Part shown: positions 42,650 to 51,459 of the stretch, piece by piece | Layout: each line of letters starts with the position of its first letter | Numbering within the stretch: position 1 is the first letter of the stretch | Origin: CALLPQ01 sp964392325 | GTDB lineage: Bacteria; Pseudomonadota; Alphaproteobacteria; Caulobacterales; Parvularculaceae | Assembly (NCBI GenBank): GCA_964392325.1 | Contig: CAYMPJ010000016.1 | Coordinates: 17,834 to 81,833, forward strand | DNA: 64,000 nt | Direction: 5' to 3' | Notes under the pieces: generated by a model | The model's input: only the letters and a program-made list of their open reading frames with translations | Told to the model about the DNA's origin: nothing | Database searches by the model: none | Program-made: the position numbers and the translations under genes

Positions 42650-44158
42650 ATGCAAGCTCAAGAAACATCCACGGTAAATTGGTCATCAAAGGCCGCTTTT
42701 ATCCTTGCTGCTATCGGTTCATCCGTGGGATTGGGAAATTTGTGGCGTTTTCCATTTACGGCCGGAGAAAATGGAGGAGGGGCTTTTGTTCTTTTCTATA
42801 TTCTATGCGTTCTGTTGATTGGTTTTCCGGTGTTAGCCGCAGAATTATTCATCGGGCGGCGGGGTGGTCGCTCAGCGGTTGGAAGTGTTGTTAAAATTGC
42901 AAAATCCGAGGGACGCTCGTCCCTGTGGGCGGCCCAATCCTGGTTGGGGATGTTTGGCTCTTTTATTATCTTAACTTTCTATTCAGTCATCGCCGGCTGG
43001 ATACTGTCCTACGCTTTGGATATTGCAATAGACCTCATCCAGCGAACAGCGCGCGATGGGGTCGGGGCCCTTACCAGCGGCGCTTTTGCCGGGGAGAGTG
43101 AGGATCAGGTTAGGGGACGTTTTAATACCCTGTTAGCCAATCCAACGCGCGTTTTGATATTTCATGCAATTTTCATGATTGTTACCGTCGGTATCGTCGC
43201 GCAAGGTGTTAAAGGTGGTATCGAGCGAACTGTGACGATATTGATGCCTGCATTCTTTGTCATGCTTATCATTTTGTTCGGATTTGCACTCGTTGAAGGT
43301 GACTTAAAGTCTGGTGCCAATTTCCTTATTGGTATTCGTCCGGACCAACTTTTTAGCGGAATACGCGATGGATCCGTGATTAATGCGGCTCTAGGACAAG
43401 CATTTTTCTCAATTGGTTTAGGGTCTGCGCTAATGTTGACTTATGGCGCATATATGAACAAGAGCACGGATATCCCGGATTCAACGCGGGTGATTGGCGT
43501 GGCGGATACAGTCGTTGGTATCATTGCCGGCCTCGCAATATTTCCTATTGTGTTTGCCGCGGGACAAGATCCGGCTGGTGGGCCCGGTCTTATGTTTTTG
43601 ACATTACCGATAGCTTTTCAGTCTATGCCATTTGGAGCAATATTCGGACTGGTTTTCTTCTTGCTCGCATTCTTTGCTGCGATTACCTCATCAATCGCCC
43701 TGTTAGAATCCTCAACTAAGTGGGTTGATGAACAAAGTGAGAAAAATAATCGTTTCTGGGCAGCCCTAGCGATTGGTATCATTGTTTTCATTATTGGTAT
43801 TGGCAATGCTTTATCGACGGTTCCAAAGACCCTTGCCGACGGTACGCCTAATATTACTTTTTGGAATAGCTGGACGCCAATGGGAGACTTTCCATTATTC
43901 GAGGATATGACACTCCTAGATTTTTTAAGTAAAACCACGGATATTATATTACCGATCGCCGGTTTTATAACAGCTGTTTTTGCCGGTTGGATCATCTCGC
44001 AAGCCTCGTCTCGCGAAGAGTTGGGTTTTAAATCTGAAGCCTGGTACCAACGCTGGCGGTTTTTAATCCGCTGGGTTTGTCCAATTGGTATTGGCACTGT
44101 TATCATTTACAGCACGATCATTGCCCCCTTTATTCTCCCCATTTTTGGCGGTGAATAG
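42650..44158 (+). CDS. neurotransmitter:sodium symporter (NSS/SNF family) transporter
   Basis: 502 residues, about 11-12 membrane helices. TM1 carries the SNF signature SSKAAFILAAIGSSVGLGNLWRF (sodium sites and unwound region), followed by PFTAGENGGGAFVLFY. FFSIGLGSALMLTYGAYM lies in TM6 and ITSSIALLESSTKWV in TM8. Bacterial members carry amino acids or related amines with Na+. Substrate not predictable. It ends at a strong terminator. Confidence 0.92.
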   Translation: MQAQETSTVNWSSKAAFILAAIGSSVGLGNLWRFPFTAGENGGGAFVLFYILCVLLIGFPVLAAELFIGRRGGRSAVGSVVKIAKSEGRSSLWAAQSWLGMFGSFIILTFYSVIAGWILSYALDIAIDLIQRTARDGVGALTSGAFAGESEDQVRGRFNTLLANPTRVLIFHAIFMIVTVGIVAQGVKGGIERTVTILMPAFFVMLIILFGFALVEGDLKSGANFLIGIRPDQLFSGIRDGSVINAALGQAFFSIGLGSALMLTYGAYMNKSTDIPDSTRVIGVADTVVGIIAGLAIFPIVFAAGQDPAGGPGLMFLTLPIAFQSMPFGAIFGLVFFLLAFFAAITSSIALLESSTKWVDEQSEKNNRFWAALAIGIIVFIIGIGNALSTVPKTLADGTPNITFWNSWTPMGDFPLFEDMTLLDFLSKTTDIILPIAGFITAVFAGWIISQASSREELGFKSEAWYQRWRFLIRWVCPIGIGTVIIYSTIIAPFILPIFGGE

Positions 44159-44204
44159 GTAAATAGCCTCTACTTGTTTATCGATTTTAAGCAGCATTAC
44201 ACGG

Positions 44205-44250
44205 GCGCAAAAACCGAGCTGATTAAACCGTAATCGGTTTTTGCGCTTTT
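44205..44250 (+). terminator. rho-independent terminator after the NSS gene
   Basis: Thirteen-base perfect arms GCGCAAAAACCGA (44205-44217) and TCGGTTTTTGCGC (44234-44246) around a 16-base loop, followed by TTTT. Confidence 0.85.
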
Positions 44251-44280
44251 GTGGGCTTAGTGGGCTTAGAAATAGCAATC

Positions 44281-45045
44281 ATGAAAAAAACCACGCTCAT
44301 AATCATGTGTAAATTCCCACAGGCAGGGCGCACCAAGACCCGCCTTGGCAAAGAGATAGGGATGGGAAGGGCGGCGAATTTATTTCGTTTAATGACCCGC
44401 AAAGTGATTTCAACCGCTCTACAGGTCCAATTAGAAAATCCATCACTTCACATCGTTCTAGCAGTAGACCCTGCATTCAGAATAAATGAACCCATTTCTT
44501 GTTGGATAGGCGCTAATAGACGTATCGCACAAACAGGGGGTGACCTTGGACGACGCATGACCAATGCGATTAAAGAGGTTCAAAAATCGGGCGGTGAGGG
44601 GGTGGGCTTCCGTCAACACCGTGGCAGCGGACAAATTTTCAAATCAAAAAATAAAATGCGCAGACAACACCTATTAGGCGGGGTTAGAGGAACATATAAG
44701 ATCAATCCGTCTCGTCAGGGGTCTTTTATTCTGATCGGCTGCGATGCACCACAAATGACAAAGCATCATTTGCACAGCGCGCTTGCGGCACTCACCTCAC
44801 ACGATGTTGTGATTGGCCCCGCAGAGGATGGAGGCTATTGGTTGATCGGAGGGCCCAATCCAAATATTGTCGCGGGTTTATTTTCGAGTGTGCGTTGGTC
44901 ATCCAAACATACCTTAAAAGACACAATCAAAAATTGTCCCAAGGGCTCACATATTGCGACAATAGAGACATTGCGCGATATCGATGAAATACAAGATTTT
45001 AAAATGGTCGGTTTTAAATGCCTTGCTAGAACGTATCGTGCATAA
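44281..45045 (+). CDS. DUF2064 (TIGR04282-like) glycosyltransferase-fold protein
   Basis: 254 residues from the ATG at 44281, because the protein motif begins there (IIMCKFPQAGRTKTRLG); the in-frame upstream GTG adds nothing conserved. The ending is typical of DUF2064: LIGCDAPQM, then DVVIGPAEDGGYWLIG, then RWSSKHTLKDT. Relatives of this nucleotide-diphospho-sugar transferase fold occur in arsenosugar and related biosynthesis. A basic insertion of about 45 residues (about 104-146) sits between the TGGDLGRRM motif and the GCDAP strand, which I do not recognise. It is convergent with the sulfotransferase 24 nt away. Confidence 0.82.
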   Translation: MKKTTLIIMCKFPQAGRTKTRLGKEIGMGRAANLFRLMTRKVISTALQVQLENPSLHIVLAVDPAFRINEPISCWIGANRRIAQTGGDLGRRMTNAIKEVQKSGGEGVGFRQHRGSGQIFKSKNKMRRQHLLGGVRGTYKINPSRQGSFILIGCDAPQMTKHHLHSALAALTSHDVVIGPAEDGGYWLIGGPNPNIVAGLFSSVRWSSKHTLKDTIKNCPKGSHIATIETLRDIDEIQDFKMVGFKCLARTYRA

Positions 45046-45069
45046 AGTGCCTACGATTCGCTTTGAAAA

Positions 45070-45834
45070 TTATCGGTAAAACCATTCATCAAATTCTGCA
45101 AAATCTTTTTCAATACGGTTAGTATGTGTCTCATCAAAGTCAGCCAGGTAAGAAAATGCAATCGGAATGGAAACAGCATTGCTGCGTGTGTTTTCATACC
45201 TCAATCCGTTGAGTAAAACATAATCAAGAGAAAAAGGGACGCCGACATGATCAAAAATTCGATCCATGGAATTGCGTGCATTCAATGCGAGTTCTTCTAG
45301 AGCGATGAATTCGACGCGATTGTCTGCTTTGTCTTTTGCCGTTTTATATTCAAGGTAACAGGTTCTGAGATAATGTCGTTTCTTGGGTAAATATTCCCGG
45401 TACCACTGGGAGAAATCATCAGTGCCGGATCTTTTGAAATCAGAATGAACAATCGCCCTGGGATCTTTAAAGCTTGCTATAAAAGGGACATTGGTTTTTT
45501 CCAGGCAATCATTAAGTCTAGAGAGATATCGGGGCGTTTTATCAAAAATTTCATTTGTACCCGGTGACAGTACGCCTGATGCCGATTGGAGGCGCGTATA
45601 AAATTCTGAATATGTTTCAGCCGAGCAGCAATGGTCGAATTGTTCTTTGGTAATTTTCCATCCGGATAAAATATTTTCTGCAAACGGATTATAATTAATG
45701 AAATCAGAGGGAGTATCTGCAAGTAGCACCCCAATTTCAAAGCCAGCATCAATTCCATCAGCCTGCCTGAAAAGGTCAGATATTAAGGTCGTTCCACTAT
45801 GCTCCAACCCGCAAATTACAAACTTAATGCTCAT
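45070..45834 (-). CDS. sulfotransferase family protein
   Basis: 254 residues. The 5'-phosphosulfate loop is at the N-terminus (ICGLEHSGTTLISDLF, about 7-22), and the 3'-phosphate motif lies near 120-135 (ASFKDPRAIVHSDFKRSG). It transfers sulfate from PAPS to a hydroxyl or amine. It lies about 160 nt downstream of the giant glycosyltransferase gene on the same strand, so sulfation of a surface glycan is a reasonable inference. Confidence 0.82.
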   Translation of the reverse strand: MSIKFVICGLEHSGTTLISDLFRQADGIDAGFEIGVLLADTPSDFINYNPFAENILSGWKITKEQFDHCCSAETYSEFYTRLQSASGVLSPGTNEIFDKTPRYLSRLNDCLEKTNVPFIASFKDPRAIVHSDFKRSGTDDFSQWYREYLPKKRHYLRTCYLEYKTAKDKADNRVEFIALEELALNARNSMDRIFDHVGVPFSLDYVLLNGLRYENTRSNAVSIPIAFSYLADFDETHTNRIEKDFAEFDEWFYR

Positions 45835-45992
45835 CGTTTCTTTTCCTGTGCCCTATAGCAGAAAAACCAGTCATTCTATTTTGGTAAATTACAATAATAG
45901 AAATGGCATATATGCCGAATTTAGTCAGAGAAAATTCGCTTTCATCTACATCAAGCTATTAGTAGCCTAAAATTCACAATGATCCAAATGAT

Positions 45993-48900
45993 CTAACTGG
46001 ATTTTTTAGTCGTTAGAATTTTTTTGTAAAGCTTGGCTAAATCGCGCGCTTGCTGCACAGCGGGACGCAATTTAGGAAGATCTTTTGGGGGCGTCGCATA
46101 AAACTCGGTATGCGCATTCACCTCGGCTAAGGCATCACCCAATGCATCCGCATTACTAACATCTATGCGTAATCCATTTACACCATTTTCAATACAGGCG
46201 CCAATGGCTCCTAGATCAGATGCAATGACTCGACAACCACACATTAGGGCCTCACGTGTGACCAACCCATAACTTTCAGGCCATATAGAGGGGGCAAGCA
46301 AGACATCGATTGAACTGAAAAGCTCGGCAACATCTTTTTGTGCAACTTTGGGGATAAATGTCACAGGTGTTGATCCCCAAACATCATATTTTATAGAACC
46401 TTTTAGTGCAGCGTGATCAACGATGGTTAACTCTAAATTTTCAAATTGTGGATTAGCCATTAAAGCATGTTGTACCAAGTGGTATCCTTTATGACGCGCT
46501 GCGCCCCCAATTTGTGCAAGACGTATTTTTCCTGTTTGGGATTTGGTTCGTGGTTTTGTGCTTAATTTGGAAACGCCATTTTCTATTGTAATAACATTAG
46601 GCAATCCGGTATCGCTATAAATTTTAGCAAAGGGCTCAGAAACTGCTGCGATATATTTTGCGCCGAGAAGTTCTTTCTTTAACACGCGTTGGCGATTTTT
46701 ATTAATACCTATTTGATCATCTTTATCATCATCATACTGATAGGTAGATATTTCGTCATTTTCATCCACGAGAAACTGTTTATCGGATATCCACCATCCG
46801 TCATGGGCCGTAATGATGTACGGAATTTCGGCTTTCCTTGCTTCGCTAACCACGGAACTTGTCAATCGCTGGATGCAATGAAAATGAATAAGGTCCGGCT
46901 TGTATTCATTTAAAAATTCTGCAAAAGCGGCTCCCATCCTGTTATCGGTCACCCGACTTTCAAGCTCAGGAGAATTATCAGTTGTAACGGCGGTTACTGG
47001 TATGCCATCGTGGATATATTTTTTAAGCAAATAGGGGGTCTCACCATTTGTTGTGGTAAATATACAAACTTCTGCCTGATCGCCAAACTCGTTAATAAAA
47101 TCAGTGACATTGTCATGGACAACACGTGTCGCCCCGCCGATAGCTTGAGGTGGATAAAACACATTAACTACTGCAATTTTCTTTTTACGAGGTTCATCAG
47201 ATTCCGGAATCAGGCTTTCAAAAATGTTTTCTAAATTTTCTGCTTGCGCTTTTATGGAATAGTCCTGCAAAACTTTCGCTCGCGCCGCATCGCCAATCCG
47301 TTGCCTTGTTTCTGGCTCTTCAATCAATTTTTCAATGACAGTATAAAATTCATCAGAGTCATCACATAAATAGCCCGTCACGCCATCGTCAATAGCATCT
47401 TCATGGGTCTTGGTTCGGCTAACTACGGACGGAATGCCAAACATTGCCGCTTCCATCCATTTGATTTCGCTTTTGGCATCGGTTACCAAATTGCGCGATA
47501 ATACTGAAAGATTAATTTGTGCATTTTCACGCATGACTAACCAGTAATCTTCAGTATCCCATATCGGGTCCATCAATGTAAGTTGATCCCCCAATTCCTT
47601 TAAATCAGGAGTTAATGTAATATGGCCCAGAACTAAAAATCTGACTTTATCGCCGTACTTGTCATGTAAGCGCGTAAATACTGGTTCGACAATATTATGA
47701 AAATCATCTTTATGCGCTTTAGTTCCCGATCCGTAAAAAATAGTTATTGGTGAATCGTCTGGATTAGAATCGAGCGCAGGCAAATTTGCCATTTGTTGAT
47801 GAAGTGTTCCAAAGGCATTTCTATGCAAAAACACCTTTCCAGAATGTACTATTGGCTCCATTTGTTCCAGCAATGTTTGGGTTGATGCAATACCAAATCG
47901 GCAAAGGCTCATTGCATAGTTAAGAAGGGGAACATCAGTTGCCATTGAGGCGTGTTGTGCATGAGTTATTTGACCGGCATAAGTTTCCAAAGGCGGGGGA
48001 AAAAGTTCCTCGTCAAATAATAGATCATCAATCTCGTAAAAAGTTGGTATGCCACGTATATTAGCGCTCATTATGGCTTCTATCATTTCCGGTAGAGCTG
48101 CAACCCGATAGAATATTACGGCATCAGTTTCGTCAAGGCGCTCATGATAACCGGATAAACTTTCATTATGTTTGAACACGCGTACATCAAATCCGGCGGC
48201 TTTTAATTGGTCGATTTTTTGGTCGATCCGATAGGCTTGACATTGTGGTAAATCATGATTGCCAATAATTGAAACATGCTGAATGGATTTAGTCCGTAAT
48301 GAGGCAAAATGCTCTTTTTCGAAAAGTTTAAGCCCGTTCCGAACCTGTTCTCGTGCATAAGCAATACCATCTACGGACGCTCTACTGCGAGCATTTCGCA
48401 ATATTAACGTAAATTGATGGAGTGTGGCTGCATCACTTCTTGATTGCATACTCACATCTTCTGGGAACGCCATCGCGCCATTTTTTATAGCAAGAGCAGA
48501 TTCATAATTTTCACCCAACCTTTCCAGGCATGCCGATAAATTTATGTAACTCCATTGTGTGGCCGTTTGATTTTGTATCAGAGATTGGTAGTGACGGGCC
48601 GCATCGGCATCAAAACCATGACGCAAAAGGTCATCTGCTAAATTGTGTTTTGCGATTGGAAAGTCAGGCGTGTTTTGTAGAATTTTATTGTAGATTTTTA
48701 CAGCTTCATTACGTTTACCTGCTGCCATCGACATTTCGGCAATTCCCGAGAAAAATGATGCTGTTTCATTACTGAAATTTATTCCTGGCCGATTTTCTGA
48801 TGCTCCATGTTTGACTAGATGGTTCAAAAGATCACTAGGCTTTTCAAGCTTCTCTAAATCGGGGTTTTGCGAGTAATAAAGCTTTAAATCTTGTGATAAG

Positions 48901-50150
48901 CGCTTTGGAATCTCTAGGTTAAATTCGTTTTTTGCAAAAACGATTAGGTTTGGATAATACTTCTCTCCTATACCCTCTTTGACCCAATGCTTAAATAGCA
49001 CTGTTCTGATTTTCTCTAATTCTACAGAGGATTCCTGATCTTTTCTCTTATCGATGTAGAATTTAAGAAACTCACTTGAAAAAGTGGAAGTTAAATCAGA
49101 TTTATATTCATCGACATAAAAATCAGGATCGAATTGATGACGATAGGATATATCAAATCCTGAGTTAATACCGTGTGTCAGAAAATGCTGAAGACATTGT
49201 GCATAATTATCAGCAGGCAGGTCTTGTGTTTCAAGATTTGAGTAGCGATAAGCTTCATGATCAAAAATAGTCACAAAATCTTTGCTATAAATTCCGTGAT
49301 TTATAATTAACTCATCCGTCGTCAGATAAATTATTGTCGCTAAAGTAGCGTTGGTTTTATCTTTTATAATTTCAAGAACGTCGTGTGGGTCCAACCCTTC
49401 TTGCAATTCTATTCCATAATATTGTTCAATAAAACGAGGACAATAATCGGTAACTGTACATAATCGCCCTTCATTTATTCCCGTATCAAGAAAATGCACA
49501 AGATATTCAATATCCTGATCAAAATTTGCACTCAGATTACTGTTTTTTGCAATATAACTCGCGAGATTAAAACCTTTCGGTATTTCATCTATGTTTTTGT
49601 GTTGAGCTAGGAATTCTTCCAAATATCCATATCTATTTTCTTTACGCCCAAATCGAAGCCAGTGTTCCAAACATTTTTCATCTGTATCATTGGCTAAATC
49701 TGGATAGAGCGTTCGGTAAAAATCTGGATTAAACTTATCTCTTAATGAGGCCTCATCTGTAGCAGTATTTGTGGATCTATTGGCAGCATCCATATCAGCA
49801 GAGGGTGGAGGTGTTTCAGCCGCTGGGGGCTCTTTATAATGTCGCTGTTCTGTAGCGCCTTTTCTTAAATAATGTTCGACAGCTTGAAACGGCCACTGAT
49901 ATTTTTCAGCGATATCAGGATTATATTTGAGATAACCTGCAACATCAAAATCCTCTGGAATTCCGGGCTGGTTTAAAAAAATATCTAGTGCATAATCCGG
50001 ATTTGGAAACCAACCCTCGGATTTACCAGTTTTATACCAATGTTGAAAAATTTCCTGGTCAGAAGCATCCTTCATTTCCGTGTAATGGTCACGATAAAAA
50101 CTGAGGTCTAGTTCAGTTTCATCAGCTTCGATCTTTGTTAGTTGCACCAT
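45993..50150 (-). CDS. 1385-residue double glycosyltransferase with N-terminal repeats
   Basis: Three regions. Residues 1-460 hold about seven imperfect units of 40-70 residues built on F-x2-x-Y...NPDL...HyL-x2-G-x2-EgR (for example FNPDFYRTLYPDL near 140 and LKLYYSQNPDLEKL near 423), a type found fused to surface glycosyltransferases. Residues about 465-560 look like TPR helices. Two GT4 (GT-B) modules follow: about 625-985, with FYEIDDLLFD and an ALSEIKWMEAAMFG-like acceptor end, and about 990-1385, with VNVFYPPQAIGGATRVV and the EX7E pair E1292/E1300 in PESYGLVTREAL. It probably builds a surface polysaccharide or glycosylates a protein in the cytoplasm. Donors unknown. Confidence 0.85.
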   Translation of the reverse strand: MVQLTKIEADETELDLSFYRDHYTEMKDASDQEIFQHWYKTGKSEGWFPNPDYALDIFLNQPGIPEDFDVAGYLKYNPDIAEKYQWPFQAVEHYLRKGATEQRHYKEPPAAETPPPSADMDAANRSTNTATDEASLRDKFNPDFYRTLYPDLANDTDEKCLEHWLRFGRKENRYGYLEEFLAQHKNIDEIPKGFNLASYIAKNSNLSANFDQDIEYLVHFLDTGINEGRLCTVTDYCPRFIEQYYGIELQEGLDPHDVLEIIKDKTNATLATIIYLTTDELIINHGIYSKDFVTIFDHEAYRYSNLETQDLPADNYAQCLQHFLTHGINSGFDISYRHQFDPDFYVDEYKSDLTSTFSSEFLKFYIDKRKDQESSVELEKIRTVLFKHWVKEGIGEKYYPNLIVFAKNEFNLEIPKRLSQDLKLYYSQNPDLEKLEKPSDLLNHLVKHGASENRPGINFSNETASFFSGIAEMSMAAGKRNEAVKIYNKILQNTPDFPIAKHNLADDLLRHGFDADAARHYQSLIQNQTATQWSYINLSACLERLGENYESALAIKNGAMAFPEDVSMQSRSDAATLHQFTLILRNARSRASVDGIAYAREQVRNGLKLFEKEHFASLRTKSIQHVSIIGNHDLPQCQAYRIDQKIDQLKAAGFDVRVFKHNESLSGYHERLDETDAVIFYRVAALPEMIEAIMSANIRGIPTFYEIDDLLFDEELFPPPLETYAGQITHAQHASMATDVPLLNYAMSLCRFGIASTQTLLEQMEPIVHSGKVFLHRNAFGTLHQQMANLPALDSNPDDSPITIFYGSGTKAHKDDFHNIVEPVFTRLHDKYGDKVRFLVLGHITLTPDLKELGDQLTLMDPIWDTEDYWLVMRENAQINLSVLSRNLVTDAKSEIKWMEAAMFGIPSVVSRTKTHEDAIDDGVTGYLCDDSDEFYTVIEKLIEEPETRQRIGDAARAKVLQDYSIKAQAENLENIFESLIPESDEPRKKKIAVVNVFYPPQAIGGATRVVHDNVTDFINEFGDQAEVCIFTTTNGETPYLLKKYIHDGIPVTAVTTDNSPELESRVTDNRMGAAFAEFLNEYKPDLIHFHCIQRLTSSVVSEARKAEIPYIITAHDGWWISDKQFLVDENDEISTYQYDDDKDDQIGINKNRQRVLKKELLGAKYIAAVSEPFAKIYSDTGLPNVITIENGVSKLSTKPRTKSQTGKIRLAQIGGAARHKGYHLVQHALMANPQFENLELTIVDHAALKGSIKYDVWGSTPVTFIPKVAQKDVAELFSSIDVLLAPSIWPESYGLVTREALMCGCRVIASDLGAIGACIENGVNGLRIDVSNADALGDALAEVNAHTEFYATPPKDLPKLRPAVQQARDLAKLYKKILTTKKSS

Positions 50151-50430
50151 CGACTATCAATATTCCATTTTACTGACTTGAGACGGAACCGAAATTATCC
50201 AAAACTAAATGGAGGTCAATTCCTAATCTGAAATATTCATCCAGCATTATCATACGACCAAATTATATGGTCATATGACCCTCAGAGTCCCCCTTGAAGC
50301 GAACCGCTTATTCCTAATTGGTTATAGCAATGCTCATAAAAATGCAAAATTATATATTGTAAAGAAAACCTTGGGCCATATTTGATGCCAACTGGAAATG
50401 CAGGATAGCCTTATTATCTAAGTGCTGAGG
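50151..50430. promoter_or_regulatory. gap with 12-bp palindrome
   Basis: 280 nt between the cytochrome c gene end and the glycosyltransferase start. It contains the perfect palindrome GGTCATATGACC at 50269-50280, about 120 nt upstream of the glycosyltransferase ATG. Otherwise AT-rich with nothing recognised. Confidence 0.3.
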
Positions 50431-51414
50431 TTATTTAAGCGATTTCAAATAGGCAATAATATCTGCGCGCCGTTTATCCTTTTTAATCCCTATCGACATA
50501 GATGTACCAGGTACAAATTTTCGTGGTTTTTTTAAAAATTTATCCAGTTTCTCATCGTCCCAATTTCCATCAAGGCTTGCTAGGGCTTTGGAATATTTAA
50601 ATCCTGGAACACTGGCAATATCCTTTCCAGCGATATTCCATAAATTGGGGCCAGATAGGTTTTTACCACCTTGGTCAAAAGTATGACATGATTTGCAGAC
50701 AGAGGCTGCCTTTCTTCCCGATTCGATGTCTCCGACAATGATTGGCGTGGTTGCCCCTTCCGACCCTTGCGGGGGGGCGTCTGTGACCTGCGCGGCCTTA
50801 ATTTCTACGCTAGGGCACGGTGTTCCCGACGCTGCCCATTGGCGGATAAATCCGGCCATTTCGGTTGCTGAATAGGGTGCAGATTCCCGTCCTGGACCGG
50901 GCTCCCAGCCCCATGCAACGAGCGTGTCTTCTGCTACATGGGTCTCGATTTCGGCTAATGTGCGCCCGCCATTACGGGTTGGGTCTTTTAATTGGGCACA
51001 AATTTCTGCGGAAGATTTTTTATGCCAGACCATTTCTGCTGGCGGTAAGTGCCAAACCGGTGCGCCGGGAGGGCCGTGTGCGATTTTAGAGTTCTCCGAC
51101 ATATGGCAGGTTGTACAATATTGCCCCGGTTCGCCTAAAAGGTTATCTGGATCGCCTCCTACAAACATGCCGTGCGGGCGCTCCTTGCCATAACTTGGCC
51201 CGGACCAGACAGGCACGCCGTCTGCTACATGACAGTTAGCGCAACGCGGGTGAGAGGTGATTTGATAAATTTTATCCCAAGCTTCGAGTCCAGCTTCAAG
51301 ATTGGTTTCATTATCATCTATCGCTGCCTGAAAGGCGAATGCATTAAAGGATAGACATGATGATAAAAGAATAAAGATCATTCCCGCTAGAATAAATCTG
51401 CCCTTTGATACCAT
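50431..51414 (-). CDS. three-haem cytochrome c, isoquinoline 1-oxidoreductase-type partner
   Basis: 327 residues from the ATG at 51414 (GGAGAAAG upstream; a TTG 13 codons earlier is in frame). A signal peptide ends near NAFA-FQ. Haem-binding motifs are CANCH (58-62), CTTCH (100-104) and CKSCH (240-244). The third belongs to a class I cytochrome c domain with a Met ligand (PGTSMSIG). It probably accepts electrons from the adjacent molybdenum hydroxylase and passes them to the respiratory chain in the periplasm. Same operon as the two enzyme subunits upstream (45 nt gap). Confidence 0.88.
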   Translation of the reverse strand: MVSKGRFILAGMIFILLSSCLSFNAFAFQAAIDDNETNLEAGLEAWDKIYQITSHPRCANCHVADGVPVWSGPSYGKERPHGMFVGGDPDNLLGEPGQYCTTCHMSENSKIAHGPPGAPVWHLPPAEMVWHKKSSAEICAQLKDPTRNGGRTLAEIETHVAEDTLVAWGWEPGPGRESAPYSATEMAGFIRQWAASGTPCPSVEIKAAQVTDAPPQGSEGATTPIIVGDIESGRKAASVCKSCHTFDQGGKNLSGPNLWNIAGKDIASVPGFKYSKALASLDGNWDDEKLDKFLKKPRKFVPGTSMSIGIKKDKRRADIIAYLKSLK

Positions 51415-51459
51415 AATCTTTCTCCGTCCAATAAACTTATTTGATTGACGCAATTCGCT

